Below, piece by piece: positions 17,917 to 26,732 of a stretch of 64,000 nt of DNA (its first letter is position 1; each line of letters starts with the position of its first letter). The notes below the pieces were generated by a model. The model made no database searches. It worked only from the letters and a program-made list of their open reading frames with translations, and was not told the DNA's origin. Source of the stretch: Desulfovulcanus ferrireducens. GTDB lineage: Bacteria > Desulfobacterota > Desulfovibrionia > Desulfovibrionales > Desulfonatronovibrionaceae. Position numbers and translations under genes: made by a program. The stretch lies in NCBI RefSeq assembly GCF_018704065.1, contig NZ_JAGUQP010000009.1, positions 16,700 to 80,699 of the forward strand, written 5' to 3'.

Positions 17917-19320
17917 TTATCTCTCCAAAACTTTTTTGTGTAGATTCTTTCGCCAACGAGAGTAAGACGCGTTGATTTTTCCAGTAGCCAGGCGATATGA
18001 TACCGCGGCTGCCTGATGGTCATAAATGGCAGCCAGCTCGCTGGTCTGGGCATTGAGCCATGCTGCCTGGGCAAGAAGAACGTCGGTAACTGTGCCGGCT
18101 CCGGTTTTGTAGCGAAGTTCCTCTATACGATAGCTCTCCGCTGCGGTTTTTTTGGCTGTCCGGGCAAGTATAAGCCGGTGTTCAGCTTCTTTGAGGGAGG
18201 AAACAGCCTGGAGGACCTCAGCCTGGGCCCTGAGACGAGTTGCACGCAAATTTTCCCGGGCAGCCATAAGCCGGTGTTTGGCTTCACGAACCTGGCTGGA
18301 TATCGTTCCGCCACTAAAAAGGTTGAGCGTCAATGACACCCCGGCAGACCATACCTCTTCGTTTCCCTCCAGACCACTTCCGGCCCTCCGGCCATAGTCT
18401 CCTACAAGGTCTAAAGAAGGAAGATGCGCTCCCCGGGCGATCTTAACAGCGGCTTCTGCCTTGCGAACCTCATTTCTGGCCCTGCGAACATCCGGCCGAT
18501 CCTCTATCATCCGGGCCACGTCTTCGCCTGAAAGGTCTATTTGTGCAGGGGTCAAAGTCCCCTGTGCGTCAGGTTCTCGCCTGGGCTCCCAGCCAAGGAG
18601 CATGGCCAGAGATTGCCTGGTTCGACGCTCCGCTTCCCGGGTCTTTATCAATGCCTGTTCCTGGGTGGCCACTTGCGTGTCTAGCTGCATGAGGTCCACT
18701 GGGGCTATCCTGCCTACCTTGAGCTTTAAAGCAGCATCATCCCGGGCTTTGCGAAGGGCAGCCAGGGTCTCTTGCTGTGCGTGGCGGAGAGCTTTTAAGT
18801 AAAGTATCAAGTTGAAAACATTTGTGACATTGGACACCAAGTCTTGCGCTTTAAACTCAAAATTGGTTTTGGCAATGGCTTTCTCTATGTCGGCAATAGC
18901 GGTCAGGCCCCTGAGACGGCCTCCATGGTAGATGGGAATCTTAAGGTTGATGCCCGTCCTGTACTGATCCCGGCTAAAAACCGGAGTTTTTATGGGGGCC
19001 ACTGCTGCCGGGTCACTTAGTCGCTGATACCCGGCATAGGCGTCTAATTGTGGCCAAAGGCGACCGGTCGCGCTCCTGGTGGCCGCGCTCGCAGCAGACA
19101 TTTCGTATCTGCTAGCGCCTAGCACAGGGCTTTGGGACAAGGCCGTGGCAATGGCTTGCTCCAGCGTCAGGACAGTTTTGGCCTGTGCAATAGGGGCGCA
19201 GGCCAGCCAACACCCTAATAACACAAGTGACAAAGCTCGAAAAAACAGACGTCTGGTCTTCATATGATGAGGGACAAGTGTTCTATTAGTAAGTGTTAAC
19301 TGACAAACATTTGTGACCAT
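17917..19320 (-). CDS. TolC-family outer membrane efflux protein
   Basis: An outer membrane factor of 467 residues if started at the ATG at 19320, which has GGAG six bases upstream. A second ATG at 19263 would begin exactly at a normal signal peptide (MKTRRLFFRALSLVLLGCW, cleavage near AQA), so the first 19 residues may be absent from the mature start. Two OEP repeats are visible: LTLEQAIATALSQSP, alpha-helical hairpins, ERRTRQSLAMLLG, and GVSLTLNLFSGGTISSQ with KTGAGTVTDVLLAQ. It forms the exit duct of the pump encoded downstream. Confidence 0.92.
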   Translation of the reverse strand: MVTNVCQLTLTNRTLVPHHMKTRRLFFRALSLVLLGCWLACAPIAQAKTVLTLEQAIATALSQSPVLGASRYEMSAASAATRSATGRLWPQLDAYAGYQRLSDPAAVAPIKTPVFSRDQYRTGINLKIPIYHGGRLRGLTAIADIEKAIAKTNFEFKAQDLVSNVTNVFNLILYLKALRHAQQETLAALRKARDDAALKLKVGRIAPVDLMQLDTQVATQEQALIKTREAERRTRQSLAMLLGWEPRREPDAQGTLTPAQIDLSGEDVARMIEDRPDVRRARNEVRKAEAAVKIARGAHLPSLDLVGDYGRRAGSGLEGNEEVWSAGVSLTLNLFSGGTISSQVREAKHRLMAARENLRATRLRAQAEVLQAVSSLKEAEHRLILARTAKKTAAESYRIEELRYKTGAGTVTDVLLAQAAWLNAQTSELAAIYDHQAAAVSYRLATGKINASYSRWRKNLHKKVLER

Positions 19321-19335
19321 AAAAAACTCCGGAAT

Positions 19336-19353
19336 AATGTTTTAAAAAACATT
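19336..19353. promoter_or_regulatory. Inverted repeat between tetR and tolC
   Basis: AATGTTTT and AAAACATT are perfect inverted arms separated by AA, in the 46-bp gap upstream of the TolC gene. It may be an operator for the TetR protein. It shares the AATGTT half-site with the palindrome over the tetR start. Confidence 0.4.
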
Positions 19354-19366
19354 TACTCATCATCCC

Positions 19367-19981
19367 TCAGGTATTTTTAGGGGGAAGGACTCCGCGCAAA
19401 AAGCAGCGGCTTATAGCCTCTGCAGCTTCTGACGGCTCAAAGGCCTCCGGACCTCCTGTGGTGAGGAAGTGTCGAGTAAGGGCGCCTTGAATCATCCCGA
19501 TGAGGCATGTGGCGCAAATATCTGTGTCCAAGTCTTTGCAGAAGTGGCCGCTGGCCATGCCTGCCTGAAGAAGTGTTTCCACAAGGGTCTTGTAGGCAGT
19601 GAAGATCGAGAGCATGGCCTTTCGCAGCTCGTCATCGTGGTGATAAATAGACTCTGCCAACAAGATGAGATTAACCCCCCGGTGGGTCAAAAAGTAGCGG
19701 AGGGACTCACGTATAAAGACACGGACTCTGTCTACAGGCGACATTTCGCTGCCTAGAATCGGTGCCAATTTTGCCAGCAAACCCTCCCGGACATACGCAT
19801 AGAGCTCTACGAGCAGGTGATGTTTGCTATCGAAATGTCTGTAGATGGCAGCTTCGGTTACACCTAGTCTTTGCCCAACCCGTTTCATGGTGAGCGCTCT
19901 GCTTCCCTCGCGGGCAAGAATTTCAAGGGCAGTGGCCAGCACCTCTCGTTGGCGATGAGTCCATGTTGTTGTGGTTAACAT
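19367..19981 (-). CDS. TetR-family transcriptional regulator
   Basis: A 204-residue repressor. The helix-turn-helix is at about 14-55 (ALEILAREGSRALTM, VGQRLGVTEAAIYRHF, DSKHHLLVEL), followed by an all-helical ligand domain with two Cys in DTDICATCLIG. It is the first gene of the efflux operon and is transcribed in the same direction, so it probably represses itself together with the pump genes. Palindromes over its start and after its stop are candidate operators. Confidence 0.93.
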   Translation of the reverse strand: MLTTTTWTHRQREVLATALEILAREGSRALTMKRVGQRLGVTEAAIYRHFDSKHHLLVELYAYVREGLLAKLAPILGSEMSPVDRVRVFIRESLRYFLTHRGVNLILLAESIYHHDDELRKAMLSIFTAYKTLVETLLQAGMASGHFCKDLDTDICATCLIGMIQGALTRHFLTTGGPEAFEPSEAAEAISRCFLRGVLPPKNT

Positions 19982-19989
19982 AATGTTAA
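19975..19989. promoter_or_regulatory. Palindrome over the tetR start codon
   Basis: TTAACAT-A-ATGTTAA is a perfect 15-base dyad that includes the ATG of the TetR gene. TetR proteins bind such dyads, and this position would block transcription or translation initiation. It has not been compared with known operators. Confidence 0.45.
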
Positions 19990-20334
19990 TATATCCTAAC
20001 CTTTAAAAAAGCAAATAGTGTCTTGGTTGTCTGTTTCAAATTTTATTTAAAAATTTCATATAGTTTGCTTCTATTTTTATTTCTATGTCTGGCCTGACTC
20101 TTTTTATGTCTGATTTGCATTTTCCTTGGGCAATGGCGAGTTCGTTGGTTGATATTATCAATAAAAGTAAGGTTAGTTTGTACTAACATCCCAAAAAAAG
20201 CAAGCCCAAAAAAGAAAATTGTGGCCAAAAAATGATATTTTGACTTAAGTCAATGCAGCGCACAATTTTCCATCAATATAGATAATTAAGTTTTAAAATA
20301 GTTAATTGTTGGCAAAATAATTTAAGGAGGTACC
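19990..20334. other. Divergent intergenic region
   Basis: A 345-bp A/T-rich gap between the leftward efflux operon and the rightward ferredoxin genes. It must hold both promoters. No ORF, repeat or RNA gene is supported. AAGGAGGT just before 20335 is the ribosome binding site of the next gene. Confidence 0.5.
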
Positions 20335-20967
20335 GTGCGAACAGACTCTTTTTCCCTGGATATATGTCACGGCCTTAGTGGGGGCAGCTGTCCTAATGTC
20401 TTGCCCTGGAATGGAGAACTTGAGACGGAATTAAAACGGGTTGTCCTGGAAAGCGGATGGCCTGGATTTCTTAGGGGCTGGATCAACGGTCCTGTCAAGG
20501 CTCATCAAAAATTCAAGATCAGCGTGGCTGGTTGCCCCAATGGTTGTTCACGTCCACAAATTGCCGATTTTGGTCTGATAAGGGCCAGGAAGCCAGACTT
20601 TGTAAAGGAGATATGCATAAAGTGCGGGCTTTGCGCCCAGACTTGTGATGAAGATGCAATTGAGCTTTTGAATGCTGGGCTCGTATTTGAAATAAATAAT
20701 TGTCTTTACTGTGGGGCATGCCAGAAAATATGTCCAACTCAGGCCATTCTTCCCGACAAGGATGGGTTTCGCATCGTTCTAGGGGGTAAGCTTGGAAGAC
20801 ACCCAAGACTGGCGTCCGAACTTTCAGGTATATTTGCCGAAGAGGAGGTTTTAAACATTCTGGGTAAAGCCCTGGTCATGTATATGGAGCATTACCAACA
20901 CCTGAAAAGATTTGGAGATCTTTTTGACCTTTTTGGTCAGGATAGGGTATTGAAAAAGTTGGTGTAA
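20335..20967 (+). CDS. Siroheme-reductase-like ferredoxin (half-module) protein
   Basis: A 210-residue protein starting at GTG after a perfect AAGGAGGT. Residues 1-80 resemble the cluster-binding half of nitrite/sulfite reductases: a CHGLSGGSC segment, then KFKISVAGCPNGCSRPQIADFG with the CxxxC pair. The N-terminal pair is Cx7C, not the usual Cx5C. Two ferredoxin motifs follow (CIKCGLCAQTC and CLYCGACQKICP), then GFRIVLGGKLGRHP, also from the reductase family. It is far shorter than a full sulfite reductase subunit such as AsrC (about 330 residues). Siroheme binding is doubtful. It probably carries electrons for the membrane protein 41 bp downstream. Confidence 0.75.
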   Translation: MRTDSFSLDICHGLSGGSCPNVLPWNGELETELKRVVLESGWPGFLRGWINGPVKAHQKFKISVAGCPNGCSRPQIADFGLIRARKPDFVKEICIKCGLCAQTCDEDAIELLNAGLVFEINNCLYCGACQKICPTQAILPDKDGFRIVLGGKLGRHPRLASELSGIFAEEEVLNILGKALVMYMEHYQHLKRFGDLFDLFGQDRVLKKLV

Positions 20968-21008
20968 CCAAATGGGATTGTCAAAAATTATCAATAGGAG
21001 ATAATCGA

Positions 21009-22313
21009 ATGCATCTCTGGCTTGTTCCCCCGATTTTGAGTCTGATCTTGCTTTCGGCCCATGCCTTAAGGGCAGGAGACTTGGGCCTGTGCATTGCCTG
21101 GATTCTCCTTTGTCTTTTATTTTTCACCAAAAAGCGTTGGATCAGATATGTTTTGGCTGCGGGTTTCACCTTGGGGGCTTTTACTTGGGTGGAAACTGGA
21201 GTCCAGCTTGTTCAGTTCAGAATGGCTTTTGGGCTTCCTTGGCTCAGGCTTGGGCTGATTATGCTCACTGTCTTTGGGGTTACGGTTTTTTCCCTTTTCC
21301 TGATCCTTGGCCAAAAAGGACGACTTTTTTTCTCGGAAGCAGTAGAGATAGGACCAGCCCAAGGAGCAGCTTTTTTGCTCACAACCCTGACTCTTGTATT
21401 GGCCAGAACAAAGACCAGTTTTCCTATACTTCTTGCTGATCGTTTTCATTTGAACATGGGGTGGGTAGAAATTTTTTTTCTTGCCTTGTATGCAACATGG
21501 ATTACTGGAAAAATGCTCGACCCTAAAGCGTCTATTCGGGTTAGGCCGCGTATCTGGGCCCTGTTTTCCCTGGTCTTTTTTCTTCAGCTTTTCCTGGGGC
21601 TTTTAGGGATAGAGGAAATGCTCATGACCGGAAAACTGCATTTACCCGTGCCAGCATTGATCCTGGCAGCACCAATTTATCGTGGGTCGGGCTTTTTTAT
21701 GCTCACCCTCTTTACGATAACTGTTCTTTTGGTAGGCCCGGCCTGGTGCAGCCACCTATGTTATATCGGGGCCTGGGATGATGTGGCCAGCCGGAGGGTT
21801 AAAAAGATCCGGCATCTTCCTAAATGGGCCAAAAGGGCACAAATATTCAATCTTGTTTTGGTTGTTGCAGCAGCTTTGACAATGCGTATTCTGGGCTCCC
21901 CCTGGACGCTGGCTTTACTCTCGGCTTCCATTTTCGGACTTGTGGGAGTAGGGGTCATGCTCTTTGTGTCCTCTAGAAGGGGACAACTGGTTCATTGCAC
22001 AATGTATTGTCCCATGGGGCTGGTGGGTAATGTTTTAGGCAAGATTTCACCCTGGAGGATAAAGATTGATTCAGAGTGTAACAAATGCGGCAGATGTTCA
22101 AGCATATGTCGGTATGGAGCCTTGACTGGTGAAGATTTGGAAAAGGGTAGGCCAAATTTATCCTGCACACTATGCGGAGATTGTCTTGGGGTCTGCAAAA
22201 AGAAGCATATTTATCTAAAATTTCCAGGTCTATCCCCTGGACTGGCCAGGAAAGTTTTCGTTGTCATGGTCGTGAGTCTGCATGCGGTTTTCCTGGGAGT
22301 AGCCAGGATGTAA
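21009..22313 (+). CDS. NapH-like polytopic membrane ferredoxin
   Basis: A 434-residue integral membrane protein with about nine to ten hydrophobic segments over residues 1-320. It has membrane-edge Cys motifs (GPAWCSHLCYIGAWDD and HCTMYCPMG), as in NapH/NosR/CcoG relatives. Two C-terminal [4Fe-4S] motifs follow (CNKCGRCSSICRYGA and CTLCGDCLGVCKKKH). A final hydrophobic stretch closes the chain. It likely moves electrons between the quinone pool and soluble ferredoxins. AGGAGA precedes the ATG. It probably forms a two-gene operon with the half-reductase ferredoxin; the terminal acceptor is not encoded nearby. Confidence 0.82.
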   Translation: MHLWLVPPILSLILLSAHALRAGDLGLCIAWILLCLLFFTKKRWIRYVLAAGFTLGAFTWVETGVQLVQFRMAFGLPWLRLGLIMLTVFGVTVFSLFLILGQKGRLFFSEAVEIGPAQGAAFLLTTLTLVLARTKTSFPILLADRFHLNMGWVEIFFLALYATWITGKMLDPKASIRVRPRIWALFSLVFFLQLFLGLLGIEEMLMTGKLHLPVPALILAAPIYRGSGFFMLTLFTITVLLVGPAWCSHLCYIGAWDDVASRRVKKIRHLPKWAKRAQIFNLVLVVAAALTMRILGSPWTLALLSASIFGLVGVGVMLFVSSRRGQLVHCTMYCPMGLVGNVLGKISPWRIKIDSECNKCGRCSSICRYGALTGEDLEKGRPNLSCTLCGDCLGVCKKKHIYLKFPGLSPGLARKVFVVMVVSLHAVFLGVARM

Positions 22314-22370
22314 TCACTCAACTTTCGGCGTTCGCTCCGAGTTTGTTTTTAAGTTTTGGAGGATAATATT

Positions 22371-23222
22371 GTGCCCTATTTAGGCGCTCACATGTCCATC
22401 AGCGGCGGACTGTATAAGGCGATACAACGCATCCAGAAGGTAGGAGGCAGGGCCCTGCAGATATTCTCTAAAAATCAAAGACAGTGGCACTCCCCTTCCT
22501 TGACTGAAGAATCCATTCAGGCATTTAAAGAAGAATGGCAGCAATGGGGCGGGTATCCCATTGCCGCGCACACATCTTATCTCATTAACCTGGCCGCAAA
22601 AAATAAGAGTGTACTTAAAAAATCTATTCACGCTTTTGCTGATGAATTGAGAAGAACCGCGCTTCTTGGCATCCCTTTTCTGATTACCCATCCGGGGTCG
22701 CACGGCGGGGACGGAGTGGAAGTAGGCTTAGGAAGGTTTGTACGCCATCTTGACCAGGCCATTGAAATATCAGGGAAGCAAGGTGTAACGGTCCTTCTGG
22801 AAACAACAGCGGGTCAGGGAACGAATCTGGGTGCTAGTTTTCAGGACTTGGCCTTTATTCTGGAGCAGTCTAAGTTTCAGGAAATGCTTGGGGTCTGCGT
22901 GGACACTGCCCACATCTTTGCCGCGGGCTATGATTTACGTACTCCAGGAGCCTATGCCCAGACCCTTGATTTGTTAGAAAAAAATATTGGCCTGGAAAGG
23001 ATACATTTTTTTCATCTCAATGATTCGAAGACAGGGCTTGGTTCACGCAAGGACAGGCATGAGCATATCGGACAGGGGCAAATTGGCCTGGAAGGATTCA
23101 AGCTTCTCTTAAATGATCCCCGTTTCCGTGAGCATCCCATGGTCCTGGAAACCCCAAAAGACAAGGATTTACATGAAGATATAGAAAATCTTAAGGTTCT
23201 TAACTCCCTGATTTCGAAGTAA
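22371..23222 (+). CDS. nfo: Endonuclease IV (AP endonuclease)
   Basis: A 283-residue Nfo-type apurinic/apyrimidinic endonuclease with the zinc-binding TIM-barrel motifs LGAHMSISGG, AAHTSYLINLAA, THPGSHGG, CVDTAHIFAAGYD and FFHLNDSK, and the final LETPK. It cuts 5' of abasic sites in base-excision repair. The GTG at 22371 is chosen because GGAGG lies seven bases upstream; a TTG at 22356 sits on top of that site and is unlikely. It follows the NapH-like gene by 57 bp. Confidence 0.96.
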   Translation: MPYLGAHMSISGGLYKAIQRIQKVGGRALQIFSKNQRQWHSPSLTEESIQAFKEEWQQWGGYPIAAHTSYLINLAAKNKSVLKKSIHAFADELRRTALLGIPFLITHPGSHGGDGVEVGLGRFVRHLDQAIEISGKQGVTVLLETTAGQGTNLGASFQDLAFILEQSKFQEMLGVCVDTAHIFAAGYDLRTPGAYAQTLDLLEKNIGLERIHFFHLNDSKTGLGSRKDRHEHIGQGQIGLEGFKLLLNDPRFREHPMVLETPKDKDLHEDIENLKVLNSLISK

Positions 23223-23647
23223 AAAGACTTATAAGAAGCGATTAGGAAGGTTATAAAGTTTGTGCCCAAACCTTAGTCAGACAGAGGATAAGTTTTCATA
23301 ATTTGTCGGATGTTGATTGTAGGCATCTTGAAGAAGTCTACAAAGAAATAAGCAAGATGTTAAACTTTAAAAGAGGGGTTCAAGTAAGAAATCCTTACCC
23401 CGTAGCCCTTAATCCCTACCCCTTAAACTAGACAGATGCAGGTACCGGATAGGCCCGATGAGAGAAATACTATAAGCTAGTCCGCTAATTTTATAAACAA
23501 TGGAAAATTTCTTAATGGCGTGTTCGCAGGCAATTGTCGAAGGCATATAAAATAGTAGATAGTTATGAAAGAGGACTAGGAAAAGTAATTTTGAGAATAT
23601 TTGGACAAGACAAATTCGAGACAATTAGACAAGAGGAGCGATTTTTA
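23223..23647. other. Gene-free region between nfo and tRNA-Arg
   Basis: About 425 bp without a supported gene. Near 23430 there is a GATGCAGGTACCGGAT segment resembling an inverted family C motif. The remainder is A/T-rich with short open frames that match nothing I recognise. Confidence 0.35.
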
Positions 23648-23691
23648 TAAAAAAAGGGGTTAGGTGATTTGACCTAACCCCTTTTTTTATT
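23648..23691. terminator. Bidirectional terminator after tRNA-Arg
   Basis: AGGGGTTAGGT and ACCTAACCCCT pair perfectly around a short loop, with a run of A on one side and of T on the other. It is placed to end the minus-strand tRNA transcript, and it can also stop rightward transcription coming from nfo. Confidence 0.93.
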
Positions 23692-23698
23692 CTTTTTA

Positions 23699-23775
23699 TG
23701 GCGCGCCTGCAGGGATTCGAACCCCGGGCCGACGGCTTAGAAGGCCGTTGCTCTATCCAGCTGAGCTACAGGCGC
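23699..23775 (-). tRNA. tRNA-Arg (anticodon TCT)
   Basis: Read on the minus strand this is a complete cloverleaf: acceptor GCGCCTG with CAGGCGC, D arm GCTC...GAGC, anticodon stem ACGGC/GCCGT with loop CTTCTAA, and the TTCGAATC T loop. The anticodon is TCT (codons AGA/AGG). CCA is encoded at the 3' end (23701-23699). Confidence 0.96.
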
Positions 23776-23849
23776 TAAGAGAACTCTTCATTTAATTTCA
23801 ATTAAAAAAAAGGTCAAGATAAAATAGCTAAGATTTTTTGGGAGATAGA

Positions 23850-23985
23850 TTTTTAGCAAGCGATTTTCAACCAACGGGTGAGATTGCCACGGGCAGCTTC
23901 GCTGCCCTCGCCTGGACAATCTCGTCCCTGTTATAGCGGATTGAGCAAAATAGGCGAACGAATCTCACACTTTAAATGGCAAAAG
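23850..23985 (+). repeat. Family B palindromic repeat
   Basis: GCGATTTTCAACCAACGGGT, GAGATTGCCACGGGCAGC and TTCGCTGCCCTCGC match the copies at 8690 and 57500. The second half (GGATTGAGC, GAATCTCACACTTTAAATGG) is more diverged. It lies upstream of the TPR gene and behind the tRNA. Confidence 0.75.
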
Positions 23986-24019
23986 AACGCGTAAGTTTGG
24001 TAAATATAGTGTAATCGAC

Positions 24020-24059
24020 AATGACACAGCAAGACAATCGCGTGGTACGCTGTGTCATT
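24020..24059. other. Perfect 11-bp inverted repeat
   Basis: AATGACACAGC and GCTGTGTCATT can form a hairpin with an 18-base loop. There is no T run, so it is not a clear terminator. It is about 200 bp upstream of the TPR gene. Confidence 0.5.
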
Positions 24060-24254
24060 AGGGTATATTCATTGTCCATTTTAATAAATACTTGAACGTT
24101 ATCTGATATTTTGTTGACTAGTTCTATATCTTTTAATTACAACACTCTTAGTCTTGTGGGTTACAAAATAAGAACTTCATAATTTATTAATCCATTTAAT
24201 GCGTATTTATATTTATAGTTAATAAAGGAAATATTGTGAGCCTGGGAGGGATTC

Positions 24255-25010
24255 ATGGTTAGTAACCATAGCCTTAAAACAACAGAAAAAGAAAAAGACA
24301 ATAAAATCAAGGGGCTATTTTCTCTCCAGACCGTATCAAAAGTAGGTATTGGAACCACTCAGAAAAAGGATATCCAGAAAAAGTATTGCTTTGCAACTGA
24401 GATTGATGATGACATGGTTGAGATCAGGCCCCTAAATGTTGAATTAGTTCCTTCCAGCTCAAAGAAAATCATTTCCAAAGATGAGTTTCTGAATAAGTTT
24501 TTTCCTGAGCCAGAGTTTTATATGCAAACAGTTTATCCTAAAATGTGCGAATTAAAGAAAACCATTGCCAGGGCTGAGCGACATCGTAAGCGGGGAGAAA
24601 CCTATAGTGCTGAGTATGAGTATAAGAATGCATTAAAGATTGATGAAGAAAATATCAGGGCAAATTTTGGTTTGGGGCTAACTTATCTGGAAAGAGGTGA
24701 CAAAGAAAAGGCCAACAACATATTTAAGCGATTGGTCAAGCTAGATGCCGCTTTTGAGCTGAAACACAAGCATTTGTTTAATGAGTTTGGAATAAATTTG
24801 CGTAAACAAAAGATGTTTGAACAGGCAGTTGAGTATTATGGACGGGCACTTGAGCTTAGCCCGAATGATGAAAATTTGCATTACAATATCGCTCGGGCGT
24901 ATTTTGGCCAAAATAAAATTGAACTGGCATTAACGCATTTAAAAAAGGCCCTGGAATTGAATCAGGAACTCAAAGAGGCCAAAAAATTCATGGAATTTTT
25001 AGGTTGTTAA
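24255..25010 (+). CDS. TPR-repeat protein
   Basis: A 251-residue soluble protein. The first ~95 residues are polar and unrecognised. From about residue 100 there are at least four tetratricopeptide units (SAEYEYKNALKIDEENIRANFGLG, KANNIFKRLVKLD, QAVEYYGRALELSPND, LALTHLKKALELNQ). GGGAGG precedes the ATG. TPR units mediate protein binding; no partner is evident from the neighbours. No signal peptide is present. Confidence 0.85.
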   Translation: MVSNHSLKTTEKEKDNKIKGLFSLQTVSKVGIGTTQKKDIQKKYCFATEIDDDMVEIRPLNVELVPSSSKKIISKDEFLNKFFPEPEFYMQTVYPKMCELKKTIARAERHRKRGETYSAEYEYKNALKIDEENIRANFGLGLTYLERGDKEKANNIFKRLVKLDAAFELKHKHLFNEFGINLRKQKMFEQAVEYYGRALELSPNDENLHYNIARAYFGQNKIELALTHLKKALELNQELKEAKKFMEFLGC

Positions 25011-25092
25011 CTGTTAGTCTAATTTTTAAAAGGTGCTTACTGTAACTTAAAGGTTAGTCTGGCAAGCTCAACTATATTATTTTCATATCATT

Positions 25093-25992
25093 TTAGCTAA
25101 TTAACTTAAACAATATTTCCCCGCTCCTTTCCAGAACCTGCAGGTTATACCCCCCTTCGAGGGTGAAGATAATGGGCAAGGTTTTCTCTCTGGCAATCGA
25201 AACAAGAGTCTCAAGGATGAACCTTACGCCTTCATCTGTGACTTTCATGCCAGCCAGATAATCATCCTTATGCAGATCAAAGCCGGCTGAGACAAGGAGG
25301 ATTTCTGGTTGGAATTTATTTATCAGACCAGGAAGAATTTCTCCGTAAATCTGTTTTATCTCCACATCTCCTGCCTCTGCCGAGAGAGGAATATTATAGG
25401 TATGTTCGTTGTTTTCGCTTTCGCTTCCAGTACCCGGATAGAATGGATACCGGTGAGAGCTGAAGTAAAACACATCGGGATTATTAGATAGGATATGCTG
25501 AGTTCCGTTGCCATGGTGAGCATCAAAGTCAATGATGAATACTTTTTTAAAGCCAAGCTCAAGGGCTTTTAGCGTTCCTGCAACTACATTATTAAAGATA
25601 CAAAAACCCATTGCCCTGCCATGTTCTGCGTGATGTCCAGGTGGTCTTACTGCACATAAAACACAATTAAAGTTTTCTTTAAAGCAGAGATTCACTGCTT
25701 TTTCCACTGCACCTGCGGCCATGAGTGCGGCATAGTAGCTGTGTTCGTTGTAATAGGTGTCAGGATCAAGGTGTCCCTCAAAACTCTGGCATCTTTTTTC
25801 TACTTCGTGGATATAATTTTCATCGTGAGCAAGCTTGAGAAGGTGCATGTCTACAGGTTTACTGTCTAGAATGGGGATATTAAAAGAAGGAAGGGTTTTT
25901 AGAAATGCATGCAGTCTTGTTGCATTTTCAGGATGGGAGGGAAGATCATGTTTCAAAAAAATCTCGTTAAATATAACAGCAGACTTGAACAC
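25093..25992 (-). CDS. Histone deacetylase-fold (AcuC/HDAC-like) amidohydrolase
   Basis: A 299-residue class II HDAC-like enzyme. Diagnostic segments are VRPPGHHAEHGRAMGFCIFNN (the paired His proton relay), IDFDAHHGNGTQHI (Asp and His zinc ligands), FSSHRYPFYPGTG and LLVSAGFDLHKDD (third ligand region). It probably removes acyl groups from lysines or polyamines. I start it at the GTG at 25992, eight bases after GGAGG; an upstream ATG at 26052 lacks a ribosome binding site. Confidence 0.94.
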   Translation of the reverse strand: MFKSAVIFNEIFLKHDLPSHPENATRLHAFLKTLPSFNIPILDSKPVDMHLLKLAHDENYIHEVEKRCQSFEGHLDPDTYYNEHSYYAALMAAGAVEKAVNLCFKENFNCVLCAVRPPGHHAEHGRAMGFCIFNNVVAGTLKALELGFKKVFIIDFDAHHGNGTQHILSNNPDVFYFSSHRYPFYPGTGSESENNEHTYNIPLSAEAGDVEIKQIYGEILPGLINKFQPEILLVSAGFDLHKDDYLAGMKVTDEGVRFILETLVSIAREKTLPIIFTLEGGYNLQVLERSGEILFKLIS

Positions 25993-26732
25993 TTTAAATA
26001 CCTCCGCAAAATATCGGATGTCGAATTTTATTTGTTTTGAAGTGGACAGCAATCTTTAATAGAATCGGTAGGAAAACACAACTGAACTCCAATAGTTTTT
26101 GAGCTCTTTTTTGTTTTTTGCGGCTATAATTTGCAATGGTCGCTTATGGCCAGATTCTTAAAAACAGTTAGGTTCCCGGTCCAAGTTGTTTGATTGGGAA
26201 ATCAGCCCCTTGCTTCAAGTCCCGATGTCTTTGATTTTAATGCTGGTTTATTTTTAAATAAGCAGCCAATGAAGTCAATTCTCCTGTTGATATGCGAGCA
26301 TAGTTTTTTTATCCCCCCCCCCATTTGGACATCTCCCCGGTTCACGCAAAAACCTCCTTTTTTACGCAAAAAATACATTTTTTTTCAATTTCGATTACAC
26401 ATTTTAGTTAAGTAACAAAAAGCAGGTGTATTTTTCAGCGATACGTGTGAAAATTTGCGTTCATGCGTGTTACTTAGGTAGCAAATTGGCGATAAAAAAT
26501 GTTGACTTTTTAATTTTTTAAACATAATCGAGTAATTTTTTATAAGTTGTAAATGTGTCGTATTACTTTGGTTAGGAAATTATGCATGGTTTGGTAATTA
26601 CAATTTGTGAAGGGGAACAGTGGAGAGCTTGAGGCGATCATTTTTTGTGGTTCGCTAGGTGTGCTATTTCTATCTAAATTCTACAAAACCTCTAGTATGA
26701 GGTCTAAGCTTCTTTTTTACCCGAGAAACCCT
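25993..26732. other. Upstream region of the uptake/chelatase operon
   Basis: A 740-bp region without a supported gene, taking the binding-protein start at 26733. It contains a run of ten C at 26313-26322 preceded by seven T, and AAGTAAC/GTTACTT inverted heptamers near 26412 and 26467. I searched by eye for a cobalamin riboswitch (B12 box) and a Fur-type palindrome and saw neither. The operon promoter should lie here. Confidence 0.4.

Noticed and set aside
23699..23775. tRNA-Arg as an attachment site of an integrated island
   Set aside because: No integrase gene and no second copy of the tRNA 3' end were seen on either side.
26053..26732. Cobalamin riboswitch ahead of the uptake operon
   Set aside because: The genes made this likely, but no B12-box-like GCCACTG or surrounding stems could be found by eye.
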